DNA of 64,000 nucleotides, from NCBI GenBank assembly GCA_032260385.1, contig JAVVEL010000001.1, positions 124,001 to 188,000 of the forward strand, in the 5' to 3' direction. Positions within the stretch are counted from its first letter, which is position 1. The number at the start of each line of letters is the position of its first letter. The position numbers and the translations under genes were made by a program. The stretch comes from UBA9300 sp032260385 (lineage in GTDB: Bacteria > Bacteroidota > Bacteroidia > Bacteroidales > VadinHA17). Below, piece after piece: positions 8,984 to 18,107 of the stretch. A model generated the notes under the pieces. That model worked only from the letters and a program-made list of their open reading frames with translations, made no database searches and was not told the origin of the DNA.

Positions 8984-9009
8984 TTGTTAACGATGTAAGG
9001 AGTTAGATA

Positions 9010-9486
9010 ATGAGAAAATCAAGACCAAAAAAGAGGATTATTTTACCTGATCCCAAATTCAATGACCCTTATGTGACAAGGTTTGTAAATAACCTGATGC
9101 TGAGTGGGAAGAAGAATCTTGCATTTAAAATATTCTATGATTCTCTGGACATTGTTGAAGGGAAAATGAAGGATGATGAAAAGAGTGCACTCGAAATATG
9201 GAAACAGGCGCTCGAAAATATCACCCCACAGGTTGAAGTTAAAAGCCGCCGGGTAGGAGGTGCCACTTTCCAGGTTCCAATGGAAGTGCGAGGTGACAGG
9301 AAAATAAGCATCAGTATGAAGAACCTCATCTTTTTCGCCCGCAAAAGACCAGGAAGGAATATGGCTGAAAGACTGGCCGCCGAGGTTATGGCAGCTTACA
9401 AGGGTGAAGGAGGTGCATATAAAAGAAAAGAAGATACCCACCGGATGGCTGAAGCGAATAAGGCTTTCGCCCATTTCCGTTTCTAG
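9010..9486 (+). CDS. rpsG: 30S ribosomal protein S7
   Basis: 158 residues. It starts MRKSRPKKRIILPDPKFNDP and contains the helical core and beta-hairpin of S7 (GGATFQVPMEVRGDRKISIS). S7 nucleates assembly of the 30S head by binding the 3' domain of 16S rRNA and lies next to the E site. In other phyla S7 is the translational repressor of the str operon; whether it acts on the structured leader here is unknown. The next gene, fusA, starts 18 bases later. Confidence 0.98.
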   Translation: MRKSRPKKRIILPDPKFNDPYVTRFVNNLMLSGKKNLAFKIFYDSLDIVEGKMKDDEKSALEIWKQALENITPQVEVKSRRVGGATFQVPMEVRGDRKISISMKNLIFFARKRPGRNMAERLAAEVMAAYKGEGGAYKRKEDTHRMAEANKAFAHFRF

Positions 9487-9504
9487 ATAGCAGTTAAAAG
9501 TAAT

Positions 9505-11607
9505 ATGAGTAATAGCCTCGAATATACAAGGAACATTGGCATCATGGCCCACATAGATGCAGGTAAGACCACCACGACAGAGAGAATTCTCTTCTATACC
9601 GGTGTTACCCATCGCATTGGTGAGGTGCATGATGGTAATGCCCAGATGGACTGGATGATCCAGGAGCAGGAGAGAGGTATTACAATTACTTCGGCCGCTA
9701 CAACCACTTTCTGGAAATACCGGGATAATGAATATAAGATAAATATTATTGACACTCCCGGTCATGTTGACTTTACCGTCGAGGTTGAACGTTCCTTAAG
9801 GGTCCTTGATGGAGCAATTGCTGTCTTTTGTGCTGTCGGAGGTGTTGAACCCCAATCTGAAACAGTGTGGAGGCAGGCCGATCGCTATGGAGTGCCCAAG
9901 ATTGCATTTGTTAACAAGATGGACCGCGTAGGTGCAGATTTTTTCAGTGTGCTTGAACAGATAAAGGAAAAACTAGGGGCTAATGCAGTACCTGTCCAGA
10001 TACCTGTAGGCTCGGGAGAAGATTTTACGGGCGTTATTGACCTTATTGAGAACAAGGCTGTAGTATGGTTCAGTGATGAAACACTGGGTACCAGGTATGA
10101 GCTGCATGATATCCCGGAAGACCTAAAAGAGGAAGCAGAAGAATGGAGGGCCAAACTTATTGAGGCAGTGGCCGAAGCAGATGATACCCTGCTTGAAAGA
10201 TATTTTGAAGACCCCGATTCAATAACAAGGGAGGACATGCTTTCGGTTATGCGCAAGTCAACCATAGAAGGACTGGCTGTACCGGTGCTCTGCGGGTCAG
10301 CTTTTAAGAACAAGGGTATACAGCGCCTGCTCGATGCCATTGTTTCCTATTTGCCTTCACCGCTTGAAGTGGGAGGTGTAAAGGGTATAAACCCCAAGAA
10401 TAACGAGGAAGCAATTCGTATGCCTGATGAAAATGAACCGCTTGCTGCACTGGCATTTAAAATAGCTACCGATCCCTTCGTGGGACGGCTGGCTTTCCTC
10501 CGTGTATATTCAGGGATGTTAAAAACCGGTGACATGGTGCTTAATATGCGCACCGGTAAAAGAGATAGAATAAACCGCCTGTTCCAGATGCATGCAAATA
10601 AGCAAAATCCAAAGCAAAGCATCTCCGCGGGCGACATATGTGCCGTTGTGGGTCTGAAAGACCTTAAGACAGGCGACACACTGTGCGCGATCCACAAGCC
10701 TATCTGGCTTGAGTCTATGGAATTCCCAGAACCCGTAATTGGTGTTGCCATTGAGCCTAAAACACAGGCAGATGTGGATAAGCTGGGCATAGCCCTTAAT
10801 AAACTGGCAGAGGAAGATCCTACATTCCAGGTTAAAACCGATCCCGATAGCGGCCAAACCATTATCAGTGGAATGGGTGAATTACACCTGGAAATACTTA
10901 TTGACCGTCTGAAAAGAGAGTTCAAGATTGAATGTAACCAGGGTAGACCGCAGGTTGCATATAAAGAAGCACTTACTTCTTCGCTTGAACATCGCGAGGT
11001 GTTCAAGAAACAAACAGGAGGAAAGGGTAAATTTGCCGATATAGAGGTTGAAATAATGCCTGCTGAAGATGGATTTACAGGGCTTCAGTTTATCGATCAG
11101 GTCAGAGGAGGAAATATCCCGAGGGAATTTATCCCTTCCGTGGAGAAAGGATTCAAAACGGCCATGTCAAATGGACCGCTTGCAGGCTTCCCCCTCTATA
11201 ACCTGAAAGTCGTACTTAAAGACGGTTCATACCACCCGGTTGATTCCGATTCACTCTCATTCGAAATTGCCGCACGACAGGCACTGAGAAATTCAGCCCC
11301 TAAATGCCGGCCTGTACTGCTGGAGCCAATCATGAAGGCAGAAGTGGTTACACCGGAAGAATTTGTGGGTGACGTGGTAAGCGATTTTAACAGGAGAAGA
11401 GGAAAAGTCGAGGGTATGGAATCGAAAGCAGGTTCAAGGGTTATAAAAGCAAAAGTGCCGCTGGCAGAAAACTTCGGTTATGTTACTGTACTGAGAACCC
11501 TGACTTCCGGAAGGGCTACTTCTACAATGGAGTATTCCCACTATGAGGAGGTGCCTGAAGAAATTTCAAGTATAATTATAGAACAAATTAAAGGTAAATT
11601 CTATTAG
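9505..11607 (+). CDS. fusA: Elongation factor G
   Basis: 700 residues with every GTPase motif canonical: AHIDAGKTT, RGITITSA, DTPGHVDF with the catalytic histidine, NKMDR, and GSAFKNKG for G5. Domains II-V follow. This is the housekeeping translocase that moves tRNAs and mRNA after peptide transfer. The contrast with the minus-strand paralog at 6004-8157 is clear at each G motif. It lies between rpsG and rpsJ, only 2 bases before rpsJ; tuf is absent from this position, as usual in Bacteroidota. Confidence 0.98.
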   Translation: MSNSLEYTRNIGIMAHIDAGKTTTTERILFYTGVTHRIGEVHDGNAQMDWMIQEQERGITITSAATTTFWKYRDNEYKINIIDTPGHVDFTVEVERSLRVLDGAIAVFCAVGGVEPQSETVWRQADRYGVPKIAFVNKMDRVGADFFSVLEQIKEKLGANAVPVQIPVGSGEDFTGVIDLIENKAVVWFSDETLGTRYELHDIPEDLKEEAEEWRAKLIEAVAEADDTLLERYFEDPDSITREDMLSVMRKSTIEGLAVPVLCGSAFKNKGIQRLLDAIVSYLPSPLEVGGVKGINPKNNEEAIRMPDENEPLAALAFKIATDPFVGRLAFLRVYSGMLKTGDMVLNMRTGKRDRINRLFQMHANKQNPKQSISAGDICAVVGLKDLKTGDTLCAIHKPIWLESMEFPEPVIGVAIEPKTQADVDKLGIALNKLAEEDPTFQVKTDPDSGQTIISGMGELHLEILIDRLKREFKIECNQGRPQVAYKEALTSSLEHREVFKKQTGGKGKFADIEVEIMPAEDGFTGLQFIDQVRGGNIPREFIPSVEKGFKTAMSNGPLAGFPLYNLKVVLKDGSYHPVDSDSLSFEIAARQALRNSAPKCRPVLLEPIMKAEVVTPEEFVGDVVSDFNRRRGKVEGMESKAGSRVIKAKVPLAENFGYVTVLRTLTSGRATSTMEYSHYEEVPEEISSIIIEQIKGKFY

Positions 11608-11609
11608 AA

Positions 11610-11915
11610 ATGAGTCAGAAAATTCGTATTAAACTGAAATCTTATGATCATAACCTCGTGGATAAATCCGCCGAGAAGATCGTAAAGACGGTAAAATCTA
11701 CCGGTGCTGTCGTAAGTGGTCCAATACCATTGCCGACTCACAAAAGGGTGTTTACTGTCCTCAGGTCAACATTCGTTAATAAAAAGTCCAGAGAACAATT
11801 CCAGCTTTCAAGTTATAAAAGGCTGCTTGATATTTATAGCTCAACACCAAAAACAATTGATGCTTTAATGAAACTCGAGCTGCCCAGTGGGGTTGAAGTA
11901 GAAATCAAAGTGTGA
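11610..11915 (+). CDS. rpsJ: 30S ribosomal protein S10
   Basis: 101 residues, full length. The signature region GPIPLPTHKRVFTVLRSTFVN binds 16S rRNA in the 30S head; S10 is also the partner of NusB in antitermination. It starts 2 bases after fusA, so the str and S10 gene groups form one transcription unit here. Confidence 0.98.
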   Translation: MSQKIRIKLKSYDHNLVDKSAEKIVKTVKSTGAVVSGPIPLPTHKRVFTVLRSTFVNKKSREQFQLSSYKRLLDIYSSTPKTIDALMKLELPSGVEVEIKV

Positions 11916-11936
11916 AACCAGTAAAGATTAGAAAAA

Positions 11937-12557
11937 ATGCAGGGATTAATAGGCAAAAAAGTTGGAATGACTTCTGTATTCGATGAAGACGGAAAAAATA
12001 TTCCATGTACGGTAATCGAAGCCGGCCCTTGTGTTGTTACCCAGGTCAAAACTAAAGAAAAAGATGGTTACAATGCACTGCAGCTGGGCTTTGGAGACAA
12101 GAAAGAAAAGAATAGTACTAAAGCTGAGATAGGTCATTACAAAAGAGCAAATACCGGTCCAAAAAGAATGGCCGTTGAATTTACGGGTTTTCCTATGGAC
12201 AAGTATAAAATAGGTGATGTGCTTGATGTAAACCTCTTTGGCGATGATACCTGGCTCGACGTCAGGGGATGGTCGAAAGGTAAAGGCTTCCAGGGCGTGG
12301 TAAAGCGCCACGGTTTCAGGGGTGTGGGCGATAAGACTCACGGACAGCATAACAGGGAAAGAGCCCCCGGCTCACTGGGTGCTTCTTCTTATCCGTCCAG
12401 GGTCTTTAAAGGAATGAGAATGGCAGGACGCATGGGAAATAACAAAGTTATGGCTATAAGCCTCAGGGTTATTAAACTCATTCCTGACAGTAATTTGTTG
12501 ATAGTTAGTGGATCGGTTCCCGGTCCCAAAGGTGGTTACTTAATAATTACAAAGTAA
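11937..12557 (+). CDS. rplC: 50S ribosomal protein L3
   Basis: 206 residues. It begins MQGLIGKKVGMTSVFDEDG and has the long central loop (KGKGFQGVVKRHGFRG, KTHGQHN) that reaches towards the peptidyl transferase centre. L3 is an early 23S rRNA assembly protein. Its stop overlaps the rplD start (TAATG), which implies translational coupling. Confidence 0.98.
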   Translation: MQGLIGKKVGMTSVFDEDGKNIPCTVIEAGPCVVTQVKTKEKDGYNALQLGFGDKKEKNSTKAEIGHYKRANTGPKRMAVEFTGFPMDKYKIGDVLDVNLFGDDTWLDVRGWSKGKGFQGVVKRHGFRGVGDKTHGQHNRERAPGSLGASSYPSRVFKGMRMAGRMGNNKVMAISLRVIKLIPDSNLLIVSGSVPGPKGGYLIITK

Positions 12558-13186
12558 TGGAAATAGCAGTATTTGATATAGAAGGTAAAGATACGGGAAG
12601 GAAAATCAGCCTCGACGATTCAATATTTGGCATTGAACCCAGTGATCATGCCATATACCTTGATACAAAGCAGTATATGGCCAATAACAGACAGGGTACA
12701 CACAGCTCCAAGGAAAGAAGTGATGTAGCCGGAAGCACCCGTAAGATCAAAAGGCAGAAAGGAACGGGTACAGCCCGTTTTGGCGATATAAAAAACCCCA
12801 TTTTCAGGGGAGGAGGACGGATCTTCGGACCCAGGCCCAGATATTATGGCTTTAAGATCAATAAGAAAATGAAGCAACTGGCCAGAAAATCAGCCCTTGC
12901 CTACAAGGCAAAAACAAACAGTATTATTGTGGTCGAAGATTTCAATTTTGAAGAACCAAGAACGAGGGAAATGGCAAGAATTGGGGCTAATCTGAATCTG
13001 TCAGGTAAAAAATCCCTGATAGTTTTTCCTGAACAAAATAAAAATGTATATTTGTCATCTCGAAATTTGAAGGGGGTTGAAGTCGTAACTAGCGATGAGT
13101 TAAATACTTACATAATTACAAGAGCTTCGATTCTTATACTTGTCGAGAGTGCAGTTGACGTTTTGCATTCAACATTTAAAAATTAG
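12557..13186 (+). CDS. rplD: 50S ribosomal protein L4
   Basis: 209 residues. It contains the extended loop typical of L4 (RKIKRQKGTGTARFGDIKNP) that lines the peptide exit tunnel, followed by the globular domain. In E. coli L4 represses the S10 operon; no such site can be identified here. It is coupled by a one-base overlap to rplC. Confidence 0.98.
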   Translation: MEIAVFDIEGKDTGRKISLDDSIFGIEPSDHAIYLDTKQYMANNRQGTHSSKERSDVAGSTRKIKRQKGTGTARFGDIKNPIFRGGGRIFGPRPRYYGFKINKKMKQLARKSALAYKAKTNSIIVVEDFNFEEPRTREMARIGANLNLSGKKSLIVFPEQNKNVYLSSRNLKGVEVVTSDELNTYIITRASILILVESAVDVLHSTFKN

Positions 13187-13198
13187 AAAAATTTAGTA

Positions 13199-13489
13199 AT
13201 GGATATCTTACTGAAGCCAATTGTAACAGAGAAAATGACTGACCAGGGCGAAAAATTCAATCGCTACGGGTTCATAGTTGCAACGGATGCAAATAAATTG
13301 CAGATAAAGAAGGCCGTTGAGGAGATGTATGGTGTAACCGTGGAATCTGTGAAAACAATGATTTATAACGGCAAGAAAAAGATGCGCTATACAAAATCAG
13401 GTGTTATGACGGGTCGTACACCTGTTTATAAGAAGGCTATTATAACAGTAGCCGAAGGAGATACGATTGATTTCTATAGCAATATATAA
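13199..13489 (+). CDS. rplW: 50S ribosomal protein L23
   Basis: 96 residues with the L23 fold (ILLKPIVTEKMTDQGEKFNRY, then YGVTVESVKTMIYNGKKK). L23 lies at the exit of the peptide tunnel and is the docking site for trigger factor and SRP. It follows rplD by 12 bases and precedes rplB by 6. Confidence 0.97.
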   Translation: MDILLKPIVTEKMTDQGEKFNRYGFIVATDANKLQIKKAVEEMYGVTVESVKTMIYNGKKKMRYTKSGVMTGRTPVYKKAIITVAEGDTIDFYSNI

Positions 13490-13495
13490 AAGATT

Positions 13496-14320
13496 ATGGC
13501 AGTTAGAAAGATAAAACCTGTAACACCAGGTCAGAGACATAAAATAATCAGTGCCCGTGATAATATTACGAGTAGTGAGCCTGAAAAATCCTTGCTTCGC
13601 CCGCTTAAGAAAAGTGGAGGAAGGAACAACAGCGGACGAATGACTATGCGGTATATCGGTGGCGGTCATAAGAGAAGATACCGTGAAATAGACTTCAGCC
13701 GCACCAAGGATGGAATTACGGCCATCGTAAAAACAATAGAGTATGATCCAAACCGTTCCGCAAGGATAGCCCTGCTGTTTTATGAAGATGGAGAGAAAAG
13801 GTATATCCTGGCCCCGCAGGGCTTGCAGGTTGGTCAGACAGTTGTCTCAGGGCACGGCGTGGCACCCGAGGTGGGTAATGCCTTACCCCTGTCGGATATT
13901 CCACTGGGTACCGTAATCCATAATATTGAATTAAAACCCGGTAAGGGAGGAGCAATGGCACGAAGTGCCGGTTCCTACGCACAGCTCGTCGCCAGGGAAG
14001 GTAAATATGCCACTGTTAAGTTGCCATCCGGAGAAACAAGGATGATACTTGTTAAATGCAGGGCAACAGTGGGCTCGGTATCAAACCCTGACCATTCGCT
14101 GGAAATTTCCGGTAAGGCAGGCCGATCCAGGTGGCACGGTCGCCGTCCCAGGACCAGAGGCGTTGCTATGAACCCCGTTGACCATCCTATGGGTGGCGGC
14201 GAGGGAAGAGCTTCGGGAGGCCACCCACGTTCACGTACAGGCTTGCCTGCAAAAGGATATAAGACCAGGAGCAGGAAGAAATATTCCGACAAGTATATAG
14301 TAGAAAAAAGGAAAAAATAA
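13496..14320 (+). CDS. rplB: 50S ribosomal protein L2
   Basis: 274 residues with both RNA-binding domains. The C-terminal signature NPVDHPMGGGEGR contains the conserved histidine important for peptidyl transferase centre assembly. L2 helps join the subunits. It lies inside the S10 cluster in the standard order. Confidence 0.98.
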   Translation: MAVRKIKPVTPGQRHKIISARDNITSSEPEKSLLRPLKKSGGRNNSGRMTMRYIGGGHKRRYREIDFSRTKDGITAIVKTIEYDPNRSARIALLFYEDGEKRYILAPQGLQVGQTVVSGHGVAPEVGNALPLSDIPLGTVIHNIELKPGKGGAMARSAGSYAQLVAREGKYATVKLPSGETRMILVKCRATVGSVSNPDHSLEISGKAGRSRWHGRRPRTRGVAMNPVDHPMGGGEGRASGGHPRSRTGLPAKGYKTRSRKKYSDKYIVEKRKK

Positions 14321-14330
14321 TTGATTTAAT

Positions 14331-14597
14331 ATGAGCAGATCTATTAAAAAAGGCCCGTTTATCGACTTCAAACTTGAAAAAAGAGTGCTGGAGATGAACG
14401 ACTCAGGGAAAAAATCAGTAATTAAAACTTGGTCACGACGCTCGGTAATATCACCTGACTTCGTCGGGCATACTATTGCTGTTCATAATGGCAATAAATT
14501 TATCCCTGTATATGTAACTGAAAATATGGTAGGTCATAAACTGGGTGAATTTGCCCCTACACGTACTTTCAGGGGACATGGAGGTAAGCAGAGATAA
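14331..14597 (+). CDS. rpsS: 30S ribosomal protein S19
   Basis: 88 residues. It starts MSRSIKKGPFIDFKLEKRV and contains the conserved TWSRRSVISPDFVGHTIAVHNG and FAPTRTFRGH segments. S19 forms a head complex with S13 near the A-site tRNA. Confidence 0.98.
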   Translation: MSRSIKKGPFIDFKLEKRVLEMNDSGKKSVIKTWSRRSVISPDFVGHTIAVHNGNKFIPVYVTENMVGHKLGEFAPTRTFRGHGGKQR

Positions 14598-14630
14598 TAA
14601 AATATTTTTAAAAGATAAAAAACCTGTAAA

Positions 14631-15053
14631 ATGGGTGCAAGGAAAAGAATTTCAGCTGAGAGGCGCAAAGAGGAAAAATTAAAAACCTACCAGGCAGTAC
14701 TGAGAAACTGCCCTACCTCTCCACGTAAAATGAGGCTGGTAACCGATATGATTAAAGGCATGGAAGTAAACAGGGCCCTTGATGTGCTTAAATACAGCTC
14801 CAAGGAAGCATCACGTAATGTCGAAAAACTTCTTCTTTCTGCAATAGCCAACTGGCAGGCAAAAAATGAGGGAGTACGCATCGAGGAAAGTAAGCTCTAT
14901 GTAAGGGAAGCTTTCGTTAACCAGGGCCGTACCCTGAAAAGGATGCAGACAGCTCCCCAGGGCCGTGCTTACAGGGTGAGGAAGAGATCAAATCATGTAA
15001 CCCTGGTACTTGATAGTTTAAATAAAGAAGAGATAGAAAATACATCAAACTGA
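14631..15053 (+). CDS. rplV: 50S ribosomal protein L22
   Basis: 140 residues; the N-terminus carries a lysine-rich extension before the core. The beta-hairpin tip that lines the exit tunnel is in TLKRMQTAPQGRAYRVRKRS, the region where macrolide-resistance changes occur in other bacteria; nothing unusual is visible. It is 5 bases before rpsC. Confidence 0.97.
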   Translation: MGARKRISAERRKEEKLKTYQAVLRNCPTSPRKMRLVTDMIKGMEVNRALDVLKYSSKEASRNVEKLLLSAIANWQAKNEGVRIEESKLYVREAFVNQGRTLKRMQTAPQGRAYRVRKRSNHVTLVLDSLNKEEIENTSN

Positions 15054-15058
15054 AATAG

Positions 15059-15766
15059 ATGGGACAAAAAGTTAATCCGATAGGCAATAGACTTGGTATA
15101 ATTAAAGGCTGGGACTCAAACTGGTATGGCGGAAAGGATTTTTCCGGCAAGCTGATTGAGGATGCCAGGATAAGGGAATATCTCAATGCCAGGCTTGCAA
15201 AAGCCTCCATTTCAAAAATAATCATTGAAAGAACCCTTAAGCTCATTACAGTTACTGTGAATACTGCCAGGCCGGGCATTATAATAGGTAAAGGAGGCCA
15301 GGAAGTTGATAAGCTGAAAGAAGAACTGAAGAAAATTACCAGGAAGGAAGTGCAAATAAATATCTTCGAGGTAAAAAGGCCTGAACTGGATGCCACAATA
15401 GTGGCAAACAATATTGCACGCCAGGTTGAAGGAAAGATATCATATCGCCGCGCCATAAAAATGTCTATCGCTTCCACAATGCGAATGGGTGCCGAAGGGA
15501 TAAAAGTACTTATATCAGGAAGGCTGGGTGGTGCAGAAATGGCCCGGAGCGAAACATATAAGGAAGGACGTATTCCACTGCATACCTTCAGGGCTGATAT
15601 AGATTATGCACTTGCCGAAGCCCTGACAAAAGTCGGATTAATAGGAATCAAGGTGTGGATATGTAACGGAGAGGTTTATGGTAAGCGTGATCTGTCTCCT
15701 GATATAGCAATAAAAAGTCAGAAAGCTGCAGGCAGGGGAGCCGGTATGAGAAAAAGAAAGAGGTAG
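15059..15766 (+). CDS. rpsC: 30S ribosomal protein S3
   Basis: 235 residues. The KH domain is marked by RPGIIIGKGGQEVDKL (about residues 78-93), and the C-terminal S3 domain contains GRLGGAEMARSETYKEGRIP. S3 forms part of the mRNA entry channel and helicase. It is followed by an unusually long 175-base gap before rplP, unlike the close packing elsewhere in the operon. Confidence 0.98.
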   Translation: MGQKVNPIGNRLGIIKGWDSNWYGGKDFSGKLIEDARIREYLNARLAKASISKIIIERTLKLITVTVNTARPGIIIGKGGQEVDKLKEELKKITRKEVQINIFEVKRPELDATIVANNIARQVEGKISYRRAIKMSIASTMRMGAEGIKVLISGRLGGAEMARSETYKEGRIPLHTFRADIDYALAEALTKVGLIGIKVWICNGEVYGKRDLSPDIAIKSQKAAGRGAGMRKRKR

Positions 15767-15862
15767 AAAAAAATTAAAGTAAAAAGCAAAAAGTACACAG
15801 TTGAAGCGAAGTGGAAACCCCGTACAAATGAATTGAGAGAAGGGCAAAAGTAAAAGGAAATA

Positions 15863-15883
15863 GAGGTGCGGGATTTGCACCTC
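15863..15883 (+). other. Hairpin in the rpsC-rplP gap
   Basis: GAGGTGC (15863-15869) and GCACCTC (15877-15883) are perfect complements around a 7-base loop. There is no following T tract, so it does not look like a terminator. The 175-base gap (15767-15941) contains no ORF and is purine-rich. It could be an RNA-processing or regulatory site. Confidence 0.4.
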
Positions 15884-15941
15884 GGGGATAAACAAAAAGT
15901 GAGCAGACATATACGAGTACAATATATTAAGACAGTAAAAA

Positions 15942-16364
15942 ATGTTACAACCTAAGAAGACAAAATACAGGAGGCGCCAGAAAGGGAGAATGAAAGGTAA
16001 TGCCCAGAGAGGTAACCAGCTTGCTTTCGGTTCCTTTGGCATCAAGGCGCTGGAGTCGGCATGGATTACCGGAAGACAGATTGAGGCAGCACGTCAGGCT
16101 GTTACCCGTCATATGAAACGTGAAGGACAGCTGTGGATACGAATCTTTCCTGATAAACCTATTACCAAGAAACCTGCAGAGGTCAGAATGGGTAAGGGTA
16201 AGGGAGCACCGGAAGGATTTGTAGCACCTGTTACCCCGGGCAGGATTATTTTGGAATGTGAGGGAGTACCATTTGAAGTGGCAAGGGAAGCAATGCGGCT
16301 CGGTGCACAAAAATTGCCCATCCCAACCAAATTCGTGGTCAGGTATGATTATGTTCAAGAATAA
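15942..16364 (+). CDS. rplP: 50S ribosomal protein L16
   Basis: 140 residues. It begins MLQPKKTKYRRRQKGRMKG and has the conserved KPAEVRMGKGKGAPEGFVAPV and LPIPTKFVVR segments. L16 organises the A-site tRNA-binding region of the 50S. Its N-terminal position is certain despite the long upstream gap. Confidence 0.98.
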   Translation: MLQPKKTKYRRRQKGRMKGNAQRGNQLAFGSFGIKALESAWITGRQIEAARQAVTRHMKREGQLWIRIFPDKPITKKPAEVRMGKGKGAPEGFVAPVTPGRIILECEGVPFEVAREAMRLGAQKLPIPTKFVVRYDYVQE

Positions 16365-16375
16365 AGAGTTTTAAC

Positions 16376-16582
16376 ATGAAAAGTTCAGAAATAAGGGAAT
16401 TGTCAACCCAGGAGATCCTTGAAAGGATCGATAATGAGAAAATATCACTTGTGCGCATGAAGCTTAATCATGCTATTACTCCGCTTGATAATCCCAATAA
16501 AATTAAGGAAACAAGAGGCAATATAGCAAGATTGCTGACTGAATTGCGGAAAAGAGAGTTGAATGAACAACAAAATAGCTAG
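16376..16582 (+). CDS. rpmC: 50S ribosomal protein L29
   Basis: 68 residues forming the usual two-helix protein (MKSSEIRELSTQEILERI, then RGNIARLLTELRKRE). L29 lies near the tunnel exit beside L23. The stop TAG overlaps a possible GTG of rpsQ (TAGTG). Confidence 0.96.
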   Translation: MKSSEIRELSTQEILERIDNEKISLVRMKLNHAITPLDNPNKIKETRGNIARLLTELRKRELNEQQNS

Positions 16583-16590
16583 TGTCAACA

Positions 16591-16845
16591 ATGGAAAGAA
16601 ATTTAAGAAAAGAACGTACAGGTATTGTTGTCAGTAATAAAATGGACAAATCAATTACCGTGGCCGTAAAAAGAAAAGTCAAGCATCCTATTTACGGTAA
16701 GTTTGTAAACAGAACAAAAAAGCTTCTTGCACATGACGAGGAGAATACCTGCAATATTGGTGACACTGTTCGTATAATGGAAACCAGGCCTTTAAGTAAG
16801 AGAAAATCCTGGAGATTGGTTGAAGTAATTGAAAGAGTTAAGTAA
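16591..16845 (+). CDS. rpsQ: 30S ribosomal protein S17
   Basis: 84 residues from the ATG at 16591. The sequence MERNLRKERTGIVVSNKMDKS aligns with the normal S17 start. A GTG at 16582 overlapping the rpmC stop would add MST and is a possible coupled alternative start. The OB-fold core and C-terminus (METRPLSKRKSWRLVEVIERVK) are complete. S17 is a primary 16S-binding protein. Confidence 0.95.
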   Translation: MERNLRKERTGIVVSNKMDKSITVAVKRKVKHPIYGKFVNRTKKLLAHDEENTCNIGDTVRIMETRPLSKRKSWRLVEVIERVK

Positions 16846-16847
16846 TT

Positions 16848-17213
16848 ATGGTACAACAGGAAAGTAGATTATCCGTAGCCGATAATACCGGGGCCAAAGA
16901 GGTGCTGGTAATCAGGGTGCTTGGTGGAAGCAGAAGAAAATATGCATCCATTGGCGATAAGGTAATAGTTACAGTTAAAAGTGCCATCCCCTCAGGTGAA
17001 GCAAAAAAGGGAATGGTTTCCAAGGCTGTTGTTGTGAGAACAAAAAAGGAAATACGCAGGCCCGACGGATCATATATCCGTTTCGATGATAACGCTGTTG
17101 TACTGCTTAATAACGTGAATGAGGTTCGCGGCACACGTATCTTCGGTCCTGTGCCAAGGGAATTACGTGAAAAATATATGAAAATTGTATCACTGGCACC
17201 TGAAGTGTTATAA
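16848..17213 (+). CDS. rplN: 50S ribosomal protein L14
   Basis: 121 residues. It starts MVQQESRLSVADNTGAKEVLVIRVLGG and includes the conserved DGSYIRFDDNAVVLLNN and GTRIFGPVPRELR motifs. L14 forms an inter-subunit bridge and is the binding site of the silencing factor RsfS. Confidence 0.98.
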   Translation: MVQQESRLSVADNTGAKEVLVIRVLGGSRRKYASIGDKVIVTVKSAIPSGEAKKGMVSKAVVVRTKKEIRRPDGSYIRFDDNAVVLLNNVNEVRGTRIFGPVPRELREKYMKIVSLAPEVL

Positions 17214-17226
17214 CAAAGCAAGAACG

Positions 17227-17550
17227 ATGCAAGAAAAACTACATATTAAAAAAGGAGATACTGTTATAGTGATAACAGGTGAATCAAAGGGACAGAAAGG
17301 TCGTATTCTTGAAGTAGACAGAAAAAAGAAAAGGGCTATTGTGGAAGGTGTGAATATGGTTTCCAAGCATACCAAGCCAAATGCCCAGAACCCCCAGGGT
17401 GGCATAATAAAGAAAGAAGCTACCATACATATTTCAAATCTTATGCTGGTAGATCCTGCTTCAGGTGACGGAACACGTGCCGGCAGACGATTGAATAAGA
17501 AAAATAAACTTGTCCGGTATTCTAAAAATTCAGGAGAGGAGATTAAATAA
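17227..17550 (+). CDS. rplX: 50S ribosomal protein L24
   Basis: 107 residues from the ATG at 17227 (MQEKLHIKKGDTVIVITGESKGQ), preferred because the upstream in-frame Met at 17185 lies inside rplN and adds non-homologous residues. It contains the KOW motif (GDTVIVITGESKGQKGRILEVD). L24 is an assembly initiator of the 50S. Its stop overlaps the rplE start (TAATG). Confidence 0.96.
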   Translation: MQEKLHIKKGDTVIVITGESKGQKGRILEVDRKKKRAIVEGVNMVSKHTKPNAQNPQGGIIKKEATIHISNLMLVDPASGDGTRAGRRLNKKNKLVRYSKNSGEEIK

Positions 17551-18101
17551 TGTATACGCCTACTTTACAAAAGAAATACAGGGAAGAAATAATACCTGCT
17601 CTCATGAAGGAGTTTGGTTATAAAACCATTATGCAGGTTCCCAGGCTGGAGAAAATTGTTATTAACCAGGGCATAGGCCAGGCCATTGCTGACAAGAAAC
17701 TTATTGAGGTTGGAACGGAGGAAGTTACGTCTATAGCAGGACAAAAGGCCGTGCAAACTCTATCATCAAAGGATATCTCCAACTTCAAACTGAGAAAAAA
17801 TATGCCTATTGGCGTGATGACAACCCTCAGGAAAGAAAGAATGTATGAATTCCTTGAAAGGCTTATAAGGGTAGCCCTGCCACGTATACGCGACTTCAAG
17901 GGTATAAGCAACAAGCTCGACGGTAGGGGAAACTATACCCTGGGAATAACCGAGCAGATAATATTTCCTGAAATTGACATTGATAAGGTGGTAAAAATAA
18001 TGGGCTTGCAGATAACATTCGTTACCACAGCAAAAACGGATGAGGAAGGCTTTGCCTTACTGCGTCATTATGGCTTACCTTTTAAAACAACAAAAAACTG
18101 A
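17550..18101 (+). CDS. rplE: 50S ribosomal protein L5
   Basis: 183 residues. The conserved segments VPRLEKIVINQGIGQA and RGNYTLGITEQIIFPEI are present. L5 binds 5S rRNA and contacts P-site tRNA. It is translationally coupled to rplX by a one-base overlap. Confidence 0.98.
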   Translation: MYTPTLQKKYREEIIPALMKEFGYKTIMQVPRLEKIVINQGIGQAIADKKLIEVGTEEVTSIAGQKAVQTLSSKDISNFKLRKNMPIGVMTTLRKERMYEFLERLIRVALPRIRDFKGISNKLDGRGNYTLGITEQIIFPEIDIDKVVKIMGLQITFVTTAKTDEEGFALLRHYGLPFKTTKN

Positions 18102-18107
18102 TAAATT

